Shown: positions 1 through 8,245, counted from the stretch's first letter. The stretch: DNA of 64,000 nucleotides from Rhizobium sp. WYJ-E13 (GCF_018987265.1 NZ_CP076853.1:2480001-2544000), one strand, 5' to 3'. Notes: generated from the sequence alone by a model not told the origin. Translations and numbers: made by a program.

Positions 1-163
1 GAAGCCCTCTGTTGTAGAAATAGGGTCCGATCTTCTCGGCGAAAAAATCGAGCAGGAATTCGGCCGGCAGCACGCCGATCGGGTCGAGCTCGCGATCGAA
101 ATATTGGCGGATGTGCGAAACGATCTCCGCCTTTTCTTCCTTCGTAAATTCGATCTTCTTCAT
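1..163 (-). CDS. DUF2164 family protein (partial, 3' end outside window)
   Basis: Reading leftward from an ATG at 161-163 gives an open frame of 54 codons that runs off the window start. The product begins MKKIEFTKEEKAEIV and continues with an amphipathic helix (HIRQYFDRELD) and the segment LLDFFAEKIGPYFYNRG. This matches the short uncharacterised DUF2164 family, typically 80-90 residues, where the L-x-x-F-F-x-x-x-I-G-P-x-x-Y-N core is the hallmark. The start is supported by GGGAGACA just upstream. The biochemical role is unknown. It is divergent from azlC with about 130 bp between them. Confidence 0.75.
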   Translation of the reverse strand, partial: MKKIEFTKEEKAEIVSHIRQYFDRELDPIGVLPAEFLLDFFAEKIGPYFYNRGL

Positions 164-296
164 TGTCTCCCTCACCTCGCCGGTGACGCAAACCGGTAAC
201 GCTTCAGCAAAATCGATTGGTGAATCAAGGAAATTCAATTGCCGCAGCGGGTGAGACACCATAGAGGGAAATTTCAATTCCAACAGGACCAATCCC

Positions 297-1028
297 ATGA
301 AACGCGCCGACTTTGTCGAAGGTTTGCGGGGCGGATTTGCCGTGGCGCTCGCTTCTGCTCCCTTTGGAGCGCTGTTTGGCGCCCTTGCTGCCGAGCAGGG
401 CATGTCTCTCTCCGAACTCACCTTCATGAGCGCCACCGTCTATGCAGGCGCCAGCCAGTTGGTCGGCATCGAGCTCTTCGGCCATAATGTCCAGGCTTGG
501 GTGATCGTTCTGTCCATCCTCGCCGTCAACTTCCGCCACGTGCTCTATTCGGCGGCGATCGCCCGCTACATCAGGCATTTCACGGCACTCCAGAAGTTCT
601 TCACCTTCTTCCTTCTAGTCGATCCGCAATTTGCCGAAACCGTCAAGCGCGGCGAGGCAGGTCAGCCCGTCACCTTCACCTGGTATCTCGGCTTCGGCAT
701 CATCATCTACATTCCCTGGGTTCTCATCAGCCTGATCGGCGGCATGCTCGGCGCCTTGATCGGCGATCCGAAAATGATCGGCCTCGATATCCTCCTGCCG
801 GCCTATTTCCTTGGCATCGTGCTCGGCTTCCGTAAACGCGACAATTTCCTGCCCGTGGCGCTGACGAGCGCTGTTGCCTCGGTCATCGCCTATCATTTCG
901 TCGGCTCCCCCTGGCATGTGAGCCTTGGCGCTGCGGCCGGCATCATTCTTGCCGCGTTGATGCCTCTGCCTGCCGAGGAGCCGGATCTCGAAGCCGACGC
1001 CCTCAACACCGAAAATCACGAGGTCTGA
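297..1028 (+). CDS. azlC: AzlC family branched-chain amino acid exporter, large subunit
   Basis: The 243-residue product has the AzlC family profile: an N-terminal GGFAVALASAPFGALFG helix, then 'ATVYAGASQLVGIELFGH' and 'LAVNFRHVLYSAAIARYI', and several further hydrophobic helices. AzlC with its small partner AzlD forms an inner-membrane exporter (LIV-E family), known from azaleucine resistance in Bacillus and from branched-chain amino acid export (BrnFE) in corynebacteria. AGGA lies 9 bases before the ATG. The stop is followed after one base by azlD, so the two subunits are almost certainly co-translated. The C-terminus ends in an acidic tail (EEPDLEADALNTENHE). Substrate specificity cannot be read from sequence. 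Confidence 0.9.
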   Translation: MKRADFVEGLRGGFAVALASAPFGALFGALAAEQGMSLSELTFMSATVYAGASQLVGIELFGHNVQAWVIVLSILAVNFRHVLYSAAIARYIRHFTALQKFFTFFLLVDPQFAETVKRGEAGQPVTFTWYLGFGIIIYIPWVLISLIGGMLGALIGDPKMIGLDILLPAYFLGIVLGFRKRDNFLPVALTSAVASVIAYHFVGSPWHVSLGAAAGIILAALMPLPAEEPDLEADALNTENHEV

Positions 1029-1029
1029 G

Positions 1030-1338
1030 ATGGAATTCGATCTCCACATGGCTCTCGTGATCCTGGCCGCCGCAGTCGCGACCTTCGCGACTCGCATCGG
1101 CGGCTACATCATGATTACCAAGATGAAACGCATCCCGCCCCGCATGGAAGCGGCGCTGAACGCCGTGCCGGCAGCGGTCCTCACGACGCTCGTCGCCCCC
1201 GCCTTCTTCATCGGCGGTTGGGATTCGAAACTGGCGCTCGCCGTCGCCCTCGTCATCGGCCTGCGCTTCTCGCACACCTGGATGCTCGTGGCCGCCTGGA
1301 TCATCGTGATGATCTGGCGGCACACGATCGGTCTTTAA
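1030..1338 (+). CDS. azlD: AzlD family branched-chain amino acid exporter, small subunit
   Basis: The 102-residue protein consists largely of hydrophobic segments with a short cytoplasmic loop (ITKMKRIPPRMEAALNAVPAAVLTTLVAP) typical of the AzlD family. It starts one base after the azlC stop, which supports a two-subunit membrane exporter. The length is normal for the family. It ends 24 bp from the convergent aminopeptidase gene, and no convincing hairpin terminator is visible in that gap. Confidence 0.88.
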   Translation: MEFDLHMALVILAAAVATFATRIGGYIMITKMKRIPPRMEAALNAVPAAVLTTLVAPAFFIGGWDSKLALAVALVIGLRFSHTWMLVAAWIIVMIWRHTIGL

Positions 1339-1361
1339 GTCAGACGCTCGATTCCAACCGC

Positions 1362-3197
1362 TCAGTATTCCAGCGGCAGCGTCGCATTCTCCAGCCATGC
1401 CTTGACGTCATGGTCGTGGATCAACGGCATCAGCGCCTCGCGCGTTTGACGGTGGTATTCGTTGAACCAGTGCAGCTCGTCATGCGTCAGCAATTCGGGA
1501 ATGACGATGCTGCGATCGATTGGGCAGAAGGTCAGCGTTTCAAAGCCGAGCATCGGCATATCGCCGCCTTCAATGGCTTCAGCCTCACGCACATAGATCA
1601 GGTTTTCGATGCGGATGCCGAAATGACCCGGCCGGTAATAACCCGGCTCGTTGGAGAGGATCATGCCCGGCAGCAGTTCCTGTGTCGAAAGCCGCGAGAT
1701 GCGCTGCGGCCCCTCGTGAACCGAGAGATAGGAGCCGACGCCATGACCCGTGCCATGTGCGAAATCGGCCCCTGCCCGCCACAACGCGATGCGCGCCAGC
1801 GGATCGAGGTCGCAGCCGCGCGTACCCTTGGGGAAGCGCGCCGTACTGATCTGGATCATACCCTTCAACACCAGCGTGAAGAAGCGCTTGTGCTCTTCAG
1901 TGACGACGCCGATACCCACCGTGCGGGTGATGTCGGTCGTGCCGTTGGTGTATTGCGCGCCGGAATCGATCAGGAAGAGCTCGCCCGGCTTGATATGCCG
2001 GTCGGTCGCCGTCGTCACCCGGTAGTGCATGATGGCCGCATGTTCGCCCGCACCCGAGATCGTGTCGAAGGAAATATCCTTCAGCGGGTTCTGCATGCTC
2101 TCGCCCATTTTCGCACGAGCCGCTTCCAGCCGCTGGGCAGCACCGATCTCGGTGATCGTGCCGGGCTTGCTCTGAGAGAGCCAATAGAGGAATTCGACCA
2201 TGGCAGCGCCATCCTGCAGATGCGCGGCCGCCGAACCGTTGATCTCGACGCTGTTTTTCACCGCCCGCGGCAGCTTTGCCGGATCGGCACCCTCGACCAC
2301 CTCGCCGCCCGCCTTGCGGACGATCTCGGCAAGGGCATAGGAGGCGATATCGGGATCGATGAGGATACGGCCGCCACCCCTGGCGACTTCAGTGAGCTTT
2401 TCGTCCAGCAGCGATGGCGCAAGCTGGCTGGCGATCTGCGCAAGATAAGCTTCCGGCTCGATGCCGGTCTTGCGCTTGTCGAGGAAAATCTCCGCCTTCC
2501 CGTCGGCATGGATGATGGCACGCGCCAGAGGATGCGGCGTATGCGGCACGTCGGCGCCGCGGATATTGAAGATCCAGGCGATGGAGGAGGGATCGGCAAT
2601 CAGCACCGCTTTGAGGTTCTTCTTGCCGAGATCGGCGGCGATCGTCGCGATCTTGTCCTTGGCGAGGATGCCGGCCTGCGCGACGTTCTGGATGACAACA
2701 GGCCCAAGCGGCTCTGCCGGGCGATCTGTCCACAGCTTGTCGAGCGGATTATGCGGCAGGAAGACGAGCGAACCGCCGATCTCGGAAAGCGCCTTTTCGA
2801 GCTTGCGCACCTCCGCACCCGAATGCAGCCAAGGATCGATGCCGAGTCGCAGCCCGTTCTTGCCATGCGCCGGCAGCCAGACATGCGGCGGCTCGTTGAC
2901 GAGATCCCCGCCGGTAAAGACTGCGCCGTCCACCTGTTCGGCGAGCTGAGTCACGTAACGTCCGTCGACATAGACGATCGCTTCCGTTCGGGTAATCAGC
3001 GCGATGCCCGCCGAGCCGGTGAAGCCCGTCAGCCAGGACAGCCGCTCGGCACAGGCCGGCACATATTCGCCGTTGAATTCATCGGCGCGCGGCACGAGAA
3101 ACGCATCGATGCCGAGCGCATCGAAACTGGCGCGCAGCACGGAAACCCGTTCCCTGCCGAACTGCGGCGTGGAGGTGACTTCGAAAGACTGGAACAT
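1362..3197 (-). CDS. Aminopeptidase P family (M24B) Xaa-Pro peptidase
   Basis: The 611-residue protein has the three-domain arrangement of eukaryote-like long aminopeptidase P: two creatinase-type N-terminal domains (about 1-310) and a C-terminal pita-bread M24 domain (about 330-545). The dinuclear metal ligands are visible as D411 (LIDSGAQYTNG), D422 (TTDITRT), H485 (HGTGHGVGSYL), E517 (SNEPGYY) and E531 (RIENLIY). It removes N-terminal residues preceding proline and is probably cytosolic, since no signal peptide is seen. I chose MFQSFEVTS (ATG at 3195-3197) as the start. The frame extends 17 codons further upstream, but that extension (MAAIPLTGF...) is unlike the family. A long antisense frame here is a shadow. 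Confidence 0.92.
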   Translation of the reverse strand: MFQSFEVTSTPQFGRERVSVLRASFDALGIDAFLVPRADEFNGEYVPACAERLSWLTGFTGSAGIALITRTEAIVYVDGRYVTQLAEQVDGAVFTGGDLVNEPPHVWLPAHGKNGLRLGIDPWLHSGAEVRKLEKALSEIGGSLVFLPHNPLDKLWTDRPAEPLGPVVIQNVAQAGILAKDKIATIAADLGKKNLKAVLIADPSSIAWIFNIRGADVPHTPHPLARAIIHADGKAEIFLDKRKTGIEPEAYLAQIASQLAPSLLDEKLTEVARGGGRILIDPDIASYALAEIVRKAGGEVVEGADPAKLPRAVKNSVEINGSAAAHLQDGAAMVEFLYWLSQSKPGTITEIGAAQRLEAARAKMGESMQNPLKDISFDTISGAGEHAAIMHYRVTTATDRHIKPGELFLIDSGAQYTNGTTDITRTVGIGVVTEEHKRFFTLVLKGMIQISTARFPKGTRGCDLDPLARIALWRAGADFAHGTGHGVGSYLSVHEGPQRISRLSTQELLPGMILSNEPGYYRPGHFGIRIENLIYVREAEAIEGGDMPMLGFETLTFCPIDRSIVIPELLTHDELHWFNEYHRQTREALMPLIHDHDVKAWLENATLPLEY

Positions 3198-3475
3198 GCT
3201 GAAAACCCGAATGAATGAGACGAATCCGGTTAATGGGATAGCGGCCATGTTAGCGAATTTTCAGTCATTGGGGAGAAAAAGCGACGCGAAGCGCCTGGAA
3301 GCTGCCAGCCGCCCATTAATTTGGCAGAAATGTGTCTCGATGTGGGAAACTGGCACGCTTCATGCATTGCGCGCATGGCTCCCATGAAACAAACCCTCTG
3401 CCACCGCATGACGGAATAGCTATATACAGCGCATCGAACGGTTCGCGACGAACCACCAACAAAGGATTTTTTGAA

Positions 3476-3649
3476 ATGACCGCCTCTCTCTCGCGCTTCG
3501 CTTACAGCAGCCCGGTACAGGCTGGCGAACGCCAGACTGTGCGTCATATCATCGGCGCCCGCCGCCCGCAGCATGAGGACAGCCTCAAGGTGCTTGCAGC
3601 CGGCCAGCGTTCCACGCGCCACAAGGGCGCACCGAGCTACGCATTCTGA
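3476..3649 (+). CDS. Small uncharacterised basic protein, 57 aa
   Basis: A 57-codon frame starts at ATG 3476 with AAAGGAT 9-14 bases upstream. The product (MTASLSRFAYSSPVQAGERQ ... STRHKGAPSYAF) is basic and soluble, with no signal or membrane segment and no domain I recognise. It is not a DUF1127 protein, the usual companion of anti-Shine-Dalgarno RNAs in Rhodobacter. Its stop is only 7 bases from the first of two CCUCCUCC-loop hairpins and a strong terminator, so coding region and structured RNA probably share one transcript. A TATATA at 3421-3426 could be a -10 element, but I see no matching -35. Coding status rests on the ribosome binding site, codon use and context. Confidence 0.7.
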   Translation: MTASLSRFAYSSPVQAGERQTVRHIIGARRPQHEDSLKVLAAGQRSTRHKGAPSYAF

Positions 3650-3656
3650 GCTTAAA

Positions 3657-3800
3657 GCCTTTCCGATCCTCCTCCCTCCACCGGAAAGGCCTATCGGAAT
3701 GCAGTAGAGCCCGCTCGAGCATCTCCTCCTCCTTCGAGCTCGCGGGCATGACCGGATTTAAACGCCGGTTTAAGGCGGTGTCACTGACACCGCCTTTTTT
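3657..3800 (+). ncRNA. Candidate small RNA with tandem anti-Shine-Dalgarno hairpins
   Basis: Two consecutive hairpins follow the 57-aa ORF. Hairpin 1 has a perfect 9-bp stem (3657-3665 with 3682-3690) and a 16-nt loop containing CCTCCTCCCTCC. Hairpin 2 pairs GCCCGC (3709-3714) with GCGGGC (3742-3747), plus an inner TCGA/TCGA stem and a loop containing CTCCTCCTCC (3723-3732). A rho-independent terminator closes the unit (3774-3800). Exposed CCUCCUCC loops resemble the alpha-proteobacterial anti-SD small RNAs (the 'cuckoo' RNAs such as Rhodobacter CcsR, and rhizobial alpha-r14/NfeR1), which can pair with mRNA ribosome binding sites. The family link is inferred from loop sequence and architecture only. 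The 5' end is unknown, and the RNA may be processed from the ORF transcript. Confidence 0.65.
3774..3800 (+). terminator. Rho-independent terminator after the 57-aa ORF and its small RNA
   Basis: GGCGGTGTCA (3774-3783) and TGACACCGCC (3785-3794) form a perfect inverted repeat followed by six T (3795-3800). It terminates rightward transcription just before the convergent prmA. Confidence 0.9.
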
Positions 3801-3836
3801 CTGCCTGTATTCCTGGGAAAACGCGCGTAGAAGAGA

Positions 3837-4715
3837 TCAGGGACGATCCAGATGGATCGTCACCCAGCCGTTGCGCCAGATGGTACGCACATGGCGAAGC
3901 TTGGCGCCATTATAGGCGGCCAGCACCTTCCAGCGCTGCGAGGCGAGAATGCCGGACAGGATTACCGATCCGCCCGGCGCCAGATTGGTGACGAGCTGCG
4001 GCGCCATCTTGATCAGCGGCCGCGCCAGGATATTGGCAATGATCAGGTCGAACGGCCCATGCTCGGAAAAAGCCGTCGAGTGAAAGCCCGGTGCCGTCAC
4101 AGTGCTGATGCCACTGGTGATGCCATTGCGGCGAACATTCTCGGCCGCGACGCGCACAGCGATCGGGTCAATATCAGTCGCGAGTACAGGAATATTGCGG
4201 AGCTTGCGAACGGCAATCGCCAATACGCCGCTGCCGGTTCCGAGGTCCAGCGCATTGCGCACCGTGCGGGCACGAAGCACCCGATCGATCACCTCCAGAC
4301 AGCCAGCGGTCGTGCCGTGATGGCCGGTGCCGAAAGCCTGGCCGGCATCGATCTCGATGGCGATATCTCCTGATCGCACCTTGTCGCGGTCATGCGAGCC
4401 ATGCACGAGGAAGCGCCCCGCCCTGACGGGCTTCAGCCCCTCCAGCGACTTGACCACCCAGTCCACATCAGGAATGACCTCGCGCAACAACGCAGCATCC
4501 GGAAATGTCTCCTTCAGCGCCTCCTCGATGCGAGGGCGCACCTCCGTCTCGTCCGCCGTCATCATGTAGACGGAGGCTTCCCAGATATCCTTCTTTTCGT
4601 CGACCTCGGTGGTGCCGATGGCAAAATCTTCTTCGCCGAAGACCTCGCTCAAGAGGTCGAGGATTTCCTCGGCCTGCTTTTCAGTCGTCGACACGTAAAG
4701 GCGGATTTCACTCAC
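3837..4715 (-). CDS. prmA: Ribosomal protein L11 methyltransferase
   Basis: The 292-residue protein has the PrmA layout: an N-terminal substrate-recognition domain (MSEIRLYVSTTEKQAEEILDL) and a C-terminal class I SAM methyltransferase domain. The SAM loop is NALDLGTGSGVLAIAVRKL, preceded by the family-typical 'IEIDAGQAFGTGHHGTTAGCLEVIDR' segment, with NILARPL as the motif IV equivalent. It trimethylates lysines and the N-terminus of ribosomal protein L11 in the cytosol. The length is normal for the family. It lies about 60 bp downstream of the Sco/SenC gene on the same strand, so co-transcription is possible. Confidence 0.95.
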   Translation of the reverse strand: MSEIRLYVSTTEKQAEEILDLLSEVFGEEDFAIGTTEVDEKKDIWEASVYMMTADETEVRPRIEEALKETFPDAALLREVIPDVDWVVKSLEGLKPVRAGRFLVHGSHDRDKVRSGDIAIEIDAGQAFGTGHHGTTAGCLEVIDRVLRARTVRNALDLGTGSGVLAIAVRKLRNIPVLATDIDPIAVRVAAENVRRNGITSGISTVTAPGFHSTAFSEHGPFDLIIANILARPLIKMAPQLVTNLAPGGSVILSGILASQRWKVLAAYNGAKLRHVRTIWRNGWVTIHLDRP

Positions 4716-4774
4716 GATAGGCGATCTTTCAGGTTGCGTCGCCCGCTGCCGGTGTATGTGCTTTCAGCGGCCGG

Positions 4775-5377
4775 TCATCCCTTGGCGACGAGATTCTCAA
4801 GCTTCTTTATCGCCGTATCCGGATTTTCGCCATAGGAGATCGTTCCCGCAAAACGCCCGGCAGAATCAAGCAGGAAGACCGAGGCCGTGTGATCCATCGT
4901 ATAGTCGCCGTTGGGATTGTTCTCGTCGACCGGCACCTTCTTGGCATAGACGCGGAAGCCCTTGATCACGTCGGCGATCTTGTCCGGCGGGCCGGAAATG
5001 CCGGTGATGCGCTTGGAAACGTTGGAGACATATTGGTTCATGATCTCGGGCGTATCGCGCTCGGGATCGACGGTCACGAAATAGGCCTGCAGCTTGTTGC
5101 CCGAGGGATCGACCTTCTCCATCCAGCCGTTGAGCTCGAACAGCGTCGTGGGGCACACTTCGGGGCAATGCGTGAAGCCGAAGAACAAGGCAGTGGGCTT
5201 GCCCCGCAAAGCCTGCTCCGTGATCGGCTGGCCACTCTGCGATACCAGCGTGAACGGCACGCCGAACGGGCCTTCGGCCACCACATTCCGCGTCCGGCTC
5301 TGATCCAGAGTGAACCAGCCGAGAACGCCGGCAAGCGCGAGCACGGCGACCCAGACGGCGATACGGAAATTCTTCAT
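4775..5377 (-). CDS. senC: SCO1/SenC family copper chaperone for cytochrome oxidase
   Basis: The product has 200 residues from the ATG at 5375-5377. An N-terminal membrane anchor (about 5-23) is followed by a periplasmic thioredoxin-like domain. The copper ligands are visible: C71 and C75 in FTHCPEVCPTT and H163 in YTMDHTASVFLL. Sco proteins deliver copper to the CuA centre of cytochrome c oxidase or act as thiol reductants in its assembly. No oxidase genes are nearby, so it is encoded apart from its client. The frame continues 32 codons further upstream, but that extension is hydrophilic and would bury the signal anchor, so the shorter start is preferred. Confidence 0.93.
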   Translation of the reverse strand: MKNFRIAVWVAVLALAGVLGWFTLDQSRTRNVVAEGPFGVPFTLVSQSGQPITEQALRGKPTALFFGFTHCPEVCPTTLFELNGWMEKVDPSGNKLQAYFVTVDPERDTPEIMNQYVSNVSKRITGISGPPDKIADVIKGFRVYAKKVPVDENNPNGDYTMDHTASVFLLDSAGRFAGTISYGENPDTAIKKLENLVAKG

Positions 5378-5754
5378 GGTATAATCCTTAATGGCTCGGG
5401 TGCCCCCACCCGTCTCGTCCGCGTGATTATAGCCGCGATCGTGAGCACGCAATTCAAGAATGCGTTTTCTCACCCGTGATTAATTGTCCCAGCTTGATGA
5501 ATGCCAAATGTGGGCAAACGTGCTGAGAAAAACACGTACAAAACGAATTATCGCGCCTTTCTAACGGCTTGCGGCAACCATCCCGAAGCAGTCCCATGAA
5601 ATACATCGTTAGGGAAGGCTTAATTGCGGATATCTATATTTAGTAATGCATACAGTGCTTCGGCACTGTTCCGACATGATGTCGGCCGGGGCATGAACCG
5701 GATCAGCATAAAAATTGAGGGAACTGAAAACCGCCTGGGGCGGAGGGTGGCTTT
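5378..5754. promoter_or_regulatory. Divergent intergenic region with structured leader of the chemotaxis operon
   Basis: This 377-bp gap separates the Sco gene (left) from the chemoreceptor (right). Near the receptor end there are two adjacent perfect hairpins on the + strand: ACAGTGC-TTCG-GCACTGT (5652-5669, a UUCG tetraloop) and CCGAC-ATGAT-GTCGG (5671-5685). Neither has a following T run. TTAG-N7-TTAA at 5609-5623 matches 7 of 8 bases of the CtrA consensus TTAA-N7-TTAA. A GGAGG ribosome binding site lies just before the receptor ATG. I see no gene here. Confidence 0.4.
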
Positions 5755-7722
5755 ATGACAAATTCGACGGTTCGCAGAAACCTTTCGGTCGGCCAGCGGC
5801 TCTGGACGCTCGGCGGCGCTGCCTTCATCGGCTTCGGCTCGATGCTCGGTATCGGCTGGTACGAGAACATGCAGGTCGATATCAGCTTGCGCCGCGCCAG
5901 CGAAATCCAGCAGAGCATCGACAGCATCAACGACATGCGCGTCGCCGGCCTGACGCTGGTTCTCGCCGCAATGGACACGATCGTCGACAAGGACGAGAAG
6001 ACCATCCAGCCCGAGCGCCTGAAAGTCATTGCCGACTCGCTCGCAACCCTTTCCGGCGGCTCGAAGGAAATGGGCATGATCGCTGAGGAGTTGAAGGCCG
6101 GCGACCTGCTGAAAAGCTACGATTCCGACGTCGGCGCGCTTCGCCAGGCCATCCAGGTGGACCTCAAGGCGCTTGTCGAACAGGGCGCGTCCGATGCCGA
6201 ATTCGACAAGATCGACGATCGTATCGACTCTGAAGGCGAAAAGCTCGCCGCCACCCTCGACAAGTTCGCCAGTGACGGCACCGTCGTTGCCCGCGAGCGC
6301 ATCGAAAGCGCCAACGAGACCTCCCACAGCTCGCTGGTCATCCAGATCGCGCTTGGCGTCATCGCCATCCTCACCATGGCTGCGCTGCAATATATCCATG
6401 GTGGCTCTATCCGCCGCGGCATCGTCACCGTGCGCGAAAGCATGCTGCGCATTCTGAATGGCGACCTGACGAGCAACGTCGCCGGCAAGGAACGCGGCGA
6501 CGAGATCGGCGAAATGGCCCGCGCTGCCGAAAGCTTCCGTCTTGCCGCCATCGAAAAGATCGATCTGGAAACACGCACCGAGACCGACCGCCAGCGCAGC
6601 GATGCCGAGCGTCGCGAGCGCGAATCTGCCAAGCTTGCAGATGCGGAGGCGCTGAGCGCCGCCGTCACGGCTCTTGGACAGGGCCTCACCCGCCTTGCCA
6701 ACGGCGATCTGACCGCAAGCATCGACCAGCCCTTCCGCGACGAATTGGAACGGCTGCGTCAGGACTTCAACCAGACGGCTCTGCGCTTGCGTCAGGCAAT
6801 GGGCGATATCGCCCTGAACAGCACGTCCATCCAGGCAAACAGCAGCCAGATGCGCGCCGCCGCCGATGACCTCGCCAAGCGCACCGAGCAGCAGGCAGCC
6901 TCGCTGGAAGAGACCTCAGCGGCTCTGGACGAGATCACCTCCACCGTGCGTAACGCCACCAGCCGTGCCGAGGAAGTCGGCCAGATGGTCGCTCACACCC
7001 GCCAGAACACGGAGAAATCCGACGCCATCGTCGGCGATGCCATGGCCGCGATGGAGCGAATCGAAAACGCCTCGCGCGAAATCGGCACGATCATCAACGT
7101 CATCGACGAGATCGCGTTCCAGACGAATCTGCTGGCTCTGAACGCCGGTGTCGAAGCAGCGCGTGCCGGCGAAGCCGGCAAGGGTTTTGCGGTCGTCGCC
7201 CAGGAAGTGCGCGAACTGGCCGGCCGCGCAGCCGGAGCAGCCAAGGATATCAAGGCCTTGATCAGCAAATCCGGCACCGAAGTCAAAATCGGCGGCGAGT
7301 TGGTGACCGCTGCCGGCGAGGCTTTGCGCCAGATCGGCGAAGATGTTCTGCGCATCGACGGTCATGTTAAATCAATCGTAACCTCTGCGCGCGAACAATC
7401 GGTTGGACTGAACGAGATCAATACAGCCATCAGCCAGATGGATCAGGTGACGCAGAAGAATGCGGCCATGGTGGAAGAAACGAACGCCGCCAGCCACACT
7501 CTCGCAACCGATGCGGAAAACCTGACGCAGCTGGTACGGCAGTTCAATATCGGCGAGGGCATGAGCGCCCGTCAAACGCCGCGAGAAGCCTCCGCAGCCT
7601 CGCATCCGAAACCCTCACCCGCACGGAGCCTCATCGGCAAGGTCGCGGGCGCATTCACGGGCGGCGCAGCCGCCAGGACACTCTCCTCCTCTCCGGCCGG
7701 GGACAACTGGGAAGAATTCTGA
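5755..7722 (+). CDS. Methyl-accepting chemotaxis protein with C-terminal NWEEF tether
   Basis: The product has 655 residues. TM1 is at about 19-38 and TM2 at about 194-216, enclosing a roughly 155-residue helical periplasmic sensor. HAMP follows TM2, and a second HAMP-like segment lies around 300-345. The cytoplasmic coiled coil carries the conserved signalling hairpin DEIAFQTNLLALNAGVEAAR (about 452-471). After the methylation helices a Pro/Ala-rich linker ends in NWEEF at the extreme C-terminus. This fits the aromatic pentapeptide that tethers CheR/CheB in receptors such as Tar (NWETF). The ligand is unknown. cheW starts 2 bases after the stop, so the two form an operon. A GGAGG ribosome binding site supports the start. 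Confidence 0.93.
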   Translation: MTNSTVRRNLSVGQRLWTLGGAAFIGFGSMLGIGWYENMQVDISLRRASEIQQSIDSINDMRVAGLTLVLAAMDTIVDKDEKTIQPERLKVIADSLATLSGGSKEMGMIAEELKAGDLLKSYDSDVGALRQAIQVDLKALVEQGASDAEFDKIDDRIDSEGEKLAATLDKFASDGTVVARERIESANETSHSSLVIQIALGVIAILTMAALQYIHGGSIRRGIVTVRESMLRILNGDLTSNVAGKERGDEIGEMARAAESFRLAAIEKIDLETRTETDRQRSDAERRERESAKLADAEALSAAVTALGQGLTRLANGDLTASIDQPFRDELERLRQDFNQTALRLRQAMGDIALNSTSIQANSSQMRAAADDLAKRTEQQAASLEETSAALDEITSTVRNATSRAEEVGQMVAHTRQNTEKSDAIVGDAMAAMERIENASREIGTIINVIDEIAFQTNLLALNAGVEAARAGEAGKGFAVVAQEVRELAGRAAGAAKDIKALISKSGTEVKIGGELVTAAGEALRQIGEDVLRIDGHVKSIVTSAREQSVGLNEINTAISQMDQVTQKNAAMVEETNAASHTLATDAENLTQLVRQFNIGEGMSARQTPREASAASHPKPSPARSLIGKVAGAFTGGAAARTLSSSPAGDNWEEF

Positions 7723-7724
7723 TC

Positions 7725-8198
7725 ATGAACAACAACAACGCCATCAAGCAGTCGGGTGCCTATCTCGAAATCGTTTCGTTCCATCTGGGCGATCAGGAAT
7801 TCTGCATCGATATCATGGCCATCCGCGAAATCCGCGGCTGGGCACCGGTGACGCCGATGCCGCATACCCCGCCCTACGTCCTCGGCCTCATCAACCTGCG
7901 CGGTGCGGTGATCCCGGTCATCGACATGGCCTGCCGCCTCGGCATGAAGATGACGGAACCGTCGGAGCGTTCCGCCATCATCGTCACCGACATCGCCGGC
8001 AAGCTGGTCGGCCTGCTGGTCGAACAGGTCTCCGACATGATGACCATCAAGAGCGAAGACCTTCAGCCGGCGCCGGAAATCATCCCGGAAGCCCAGCGCG
8101 CCTTCTGCCGCGGCATTGTCGCGCTCGAAAAGACCATGGTCTGCTTCCTCAACCTCGATACGGTCATTGCCGACGAGCTGGCCCGCGAAGCTGCCTGA
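7725..8198 (+). CDS. cheW: Chemotaxis coupling protein CheW
   Basis: The 157-residue single-domain CheW includes the opening EIVSFHLGDQEFCIDIMAIREI, the 'MPHTPPYVLGLINLRGAVIPVIDM' core and 'VGLLVEQVSDMMTIKSEDLQP'. It couples chemoreceptor arrays to the histidine kinase CheA at the inner face of the membrane. Its gene follows the receptor gene by 2 bp, while no cheA, cheY or flagellar gene is present. The pair therefore probably plugs into a chemotaxis system encoded elsewhere. A strong terminator lies 23 bp after the stop. Confidence 0.95.
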   Translation: MNNNNAIKQSGAYLEIVSFHLGDQEFCIDIMAIREIRGWAPVTPMPHTPPYVLGLINLRGAVIPVIDMACRLGMKMTEPSERSAIIVTDIAGKLVGLLVEQVSDMMTIKSEDLQPAPEIIPEAQRAFCRGIVALEKTMVCFLNLDTVIADELAREAA

Positions 8199-8220
8199 TC
8201 TCTTGGTTATCTGGAATTCG

Positions 8221-8245
8221 AAGGCCCGGCTCGTCCGGGCCTTTT
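8221..8245 (+). terminator. Rho-independent terminator of the mcp-cheW operon
   Basis: AAGGCCCGG (8221-8229), loop CTCGT and CCGGGCCTT (8235-8243) make a perfect 9-bp stem that ends in TTTT. It overlaps the end of the convergent CreA-family gene by one base. Confidence 0.88.

Noticed and set aside
1218..3218. 666-codon open frame antisense to the aminopeptidase gene
   Set aside because: It lies entirely opposite a clear M24 peptidase, and its translation is Arg/His/Asp-rich with no domain. It is a high-GC shadow frame.
3198..3475. Promoter for the 57-aa gene
   Set aside because: TATATA at 3421-3426 is -10-like, but no -35 or heat-shock-sigma element is convincing at the right spacing.
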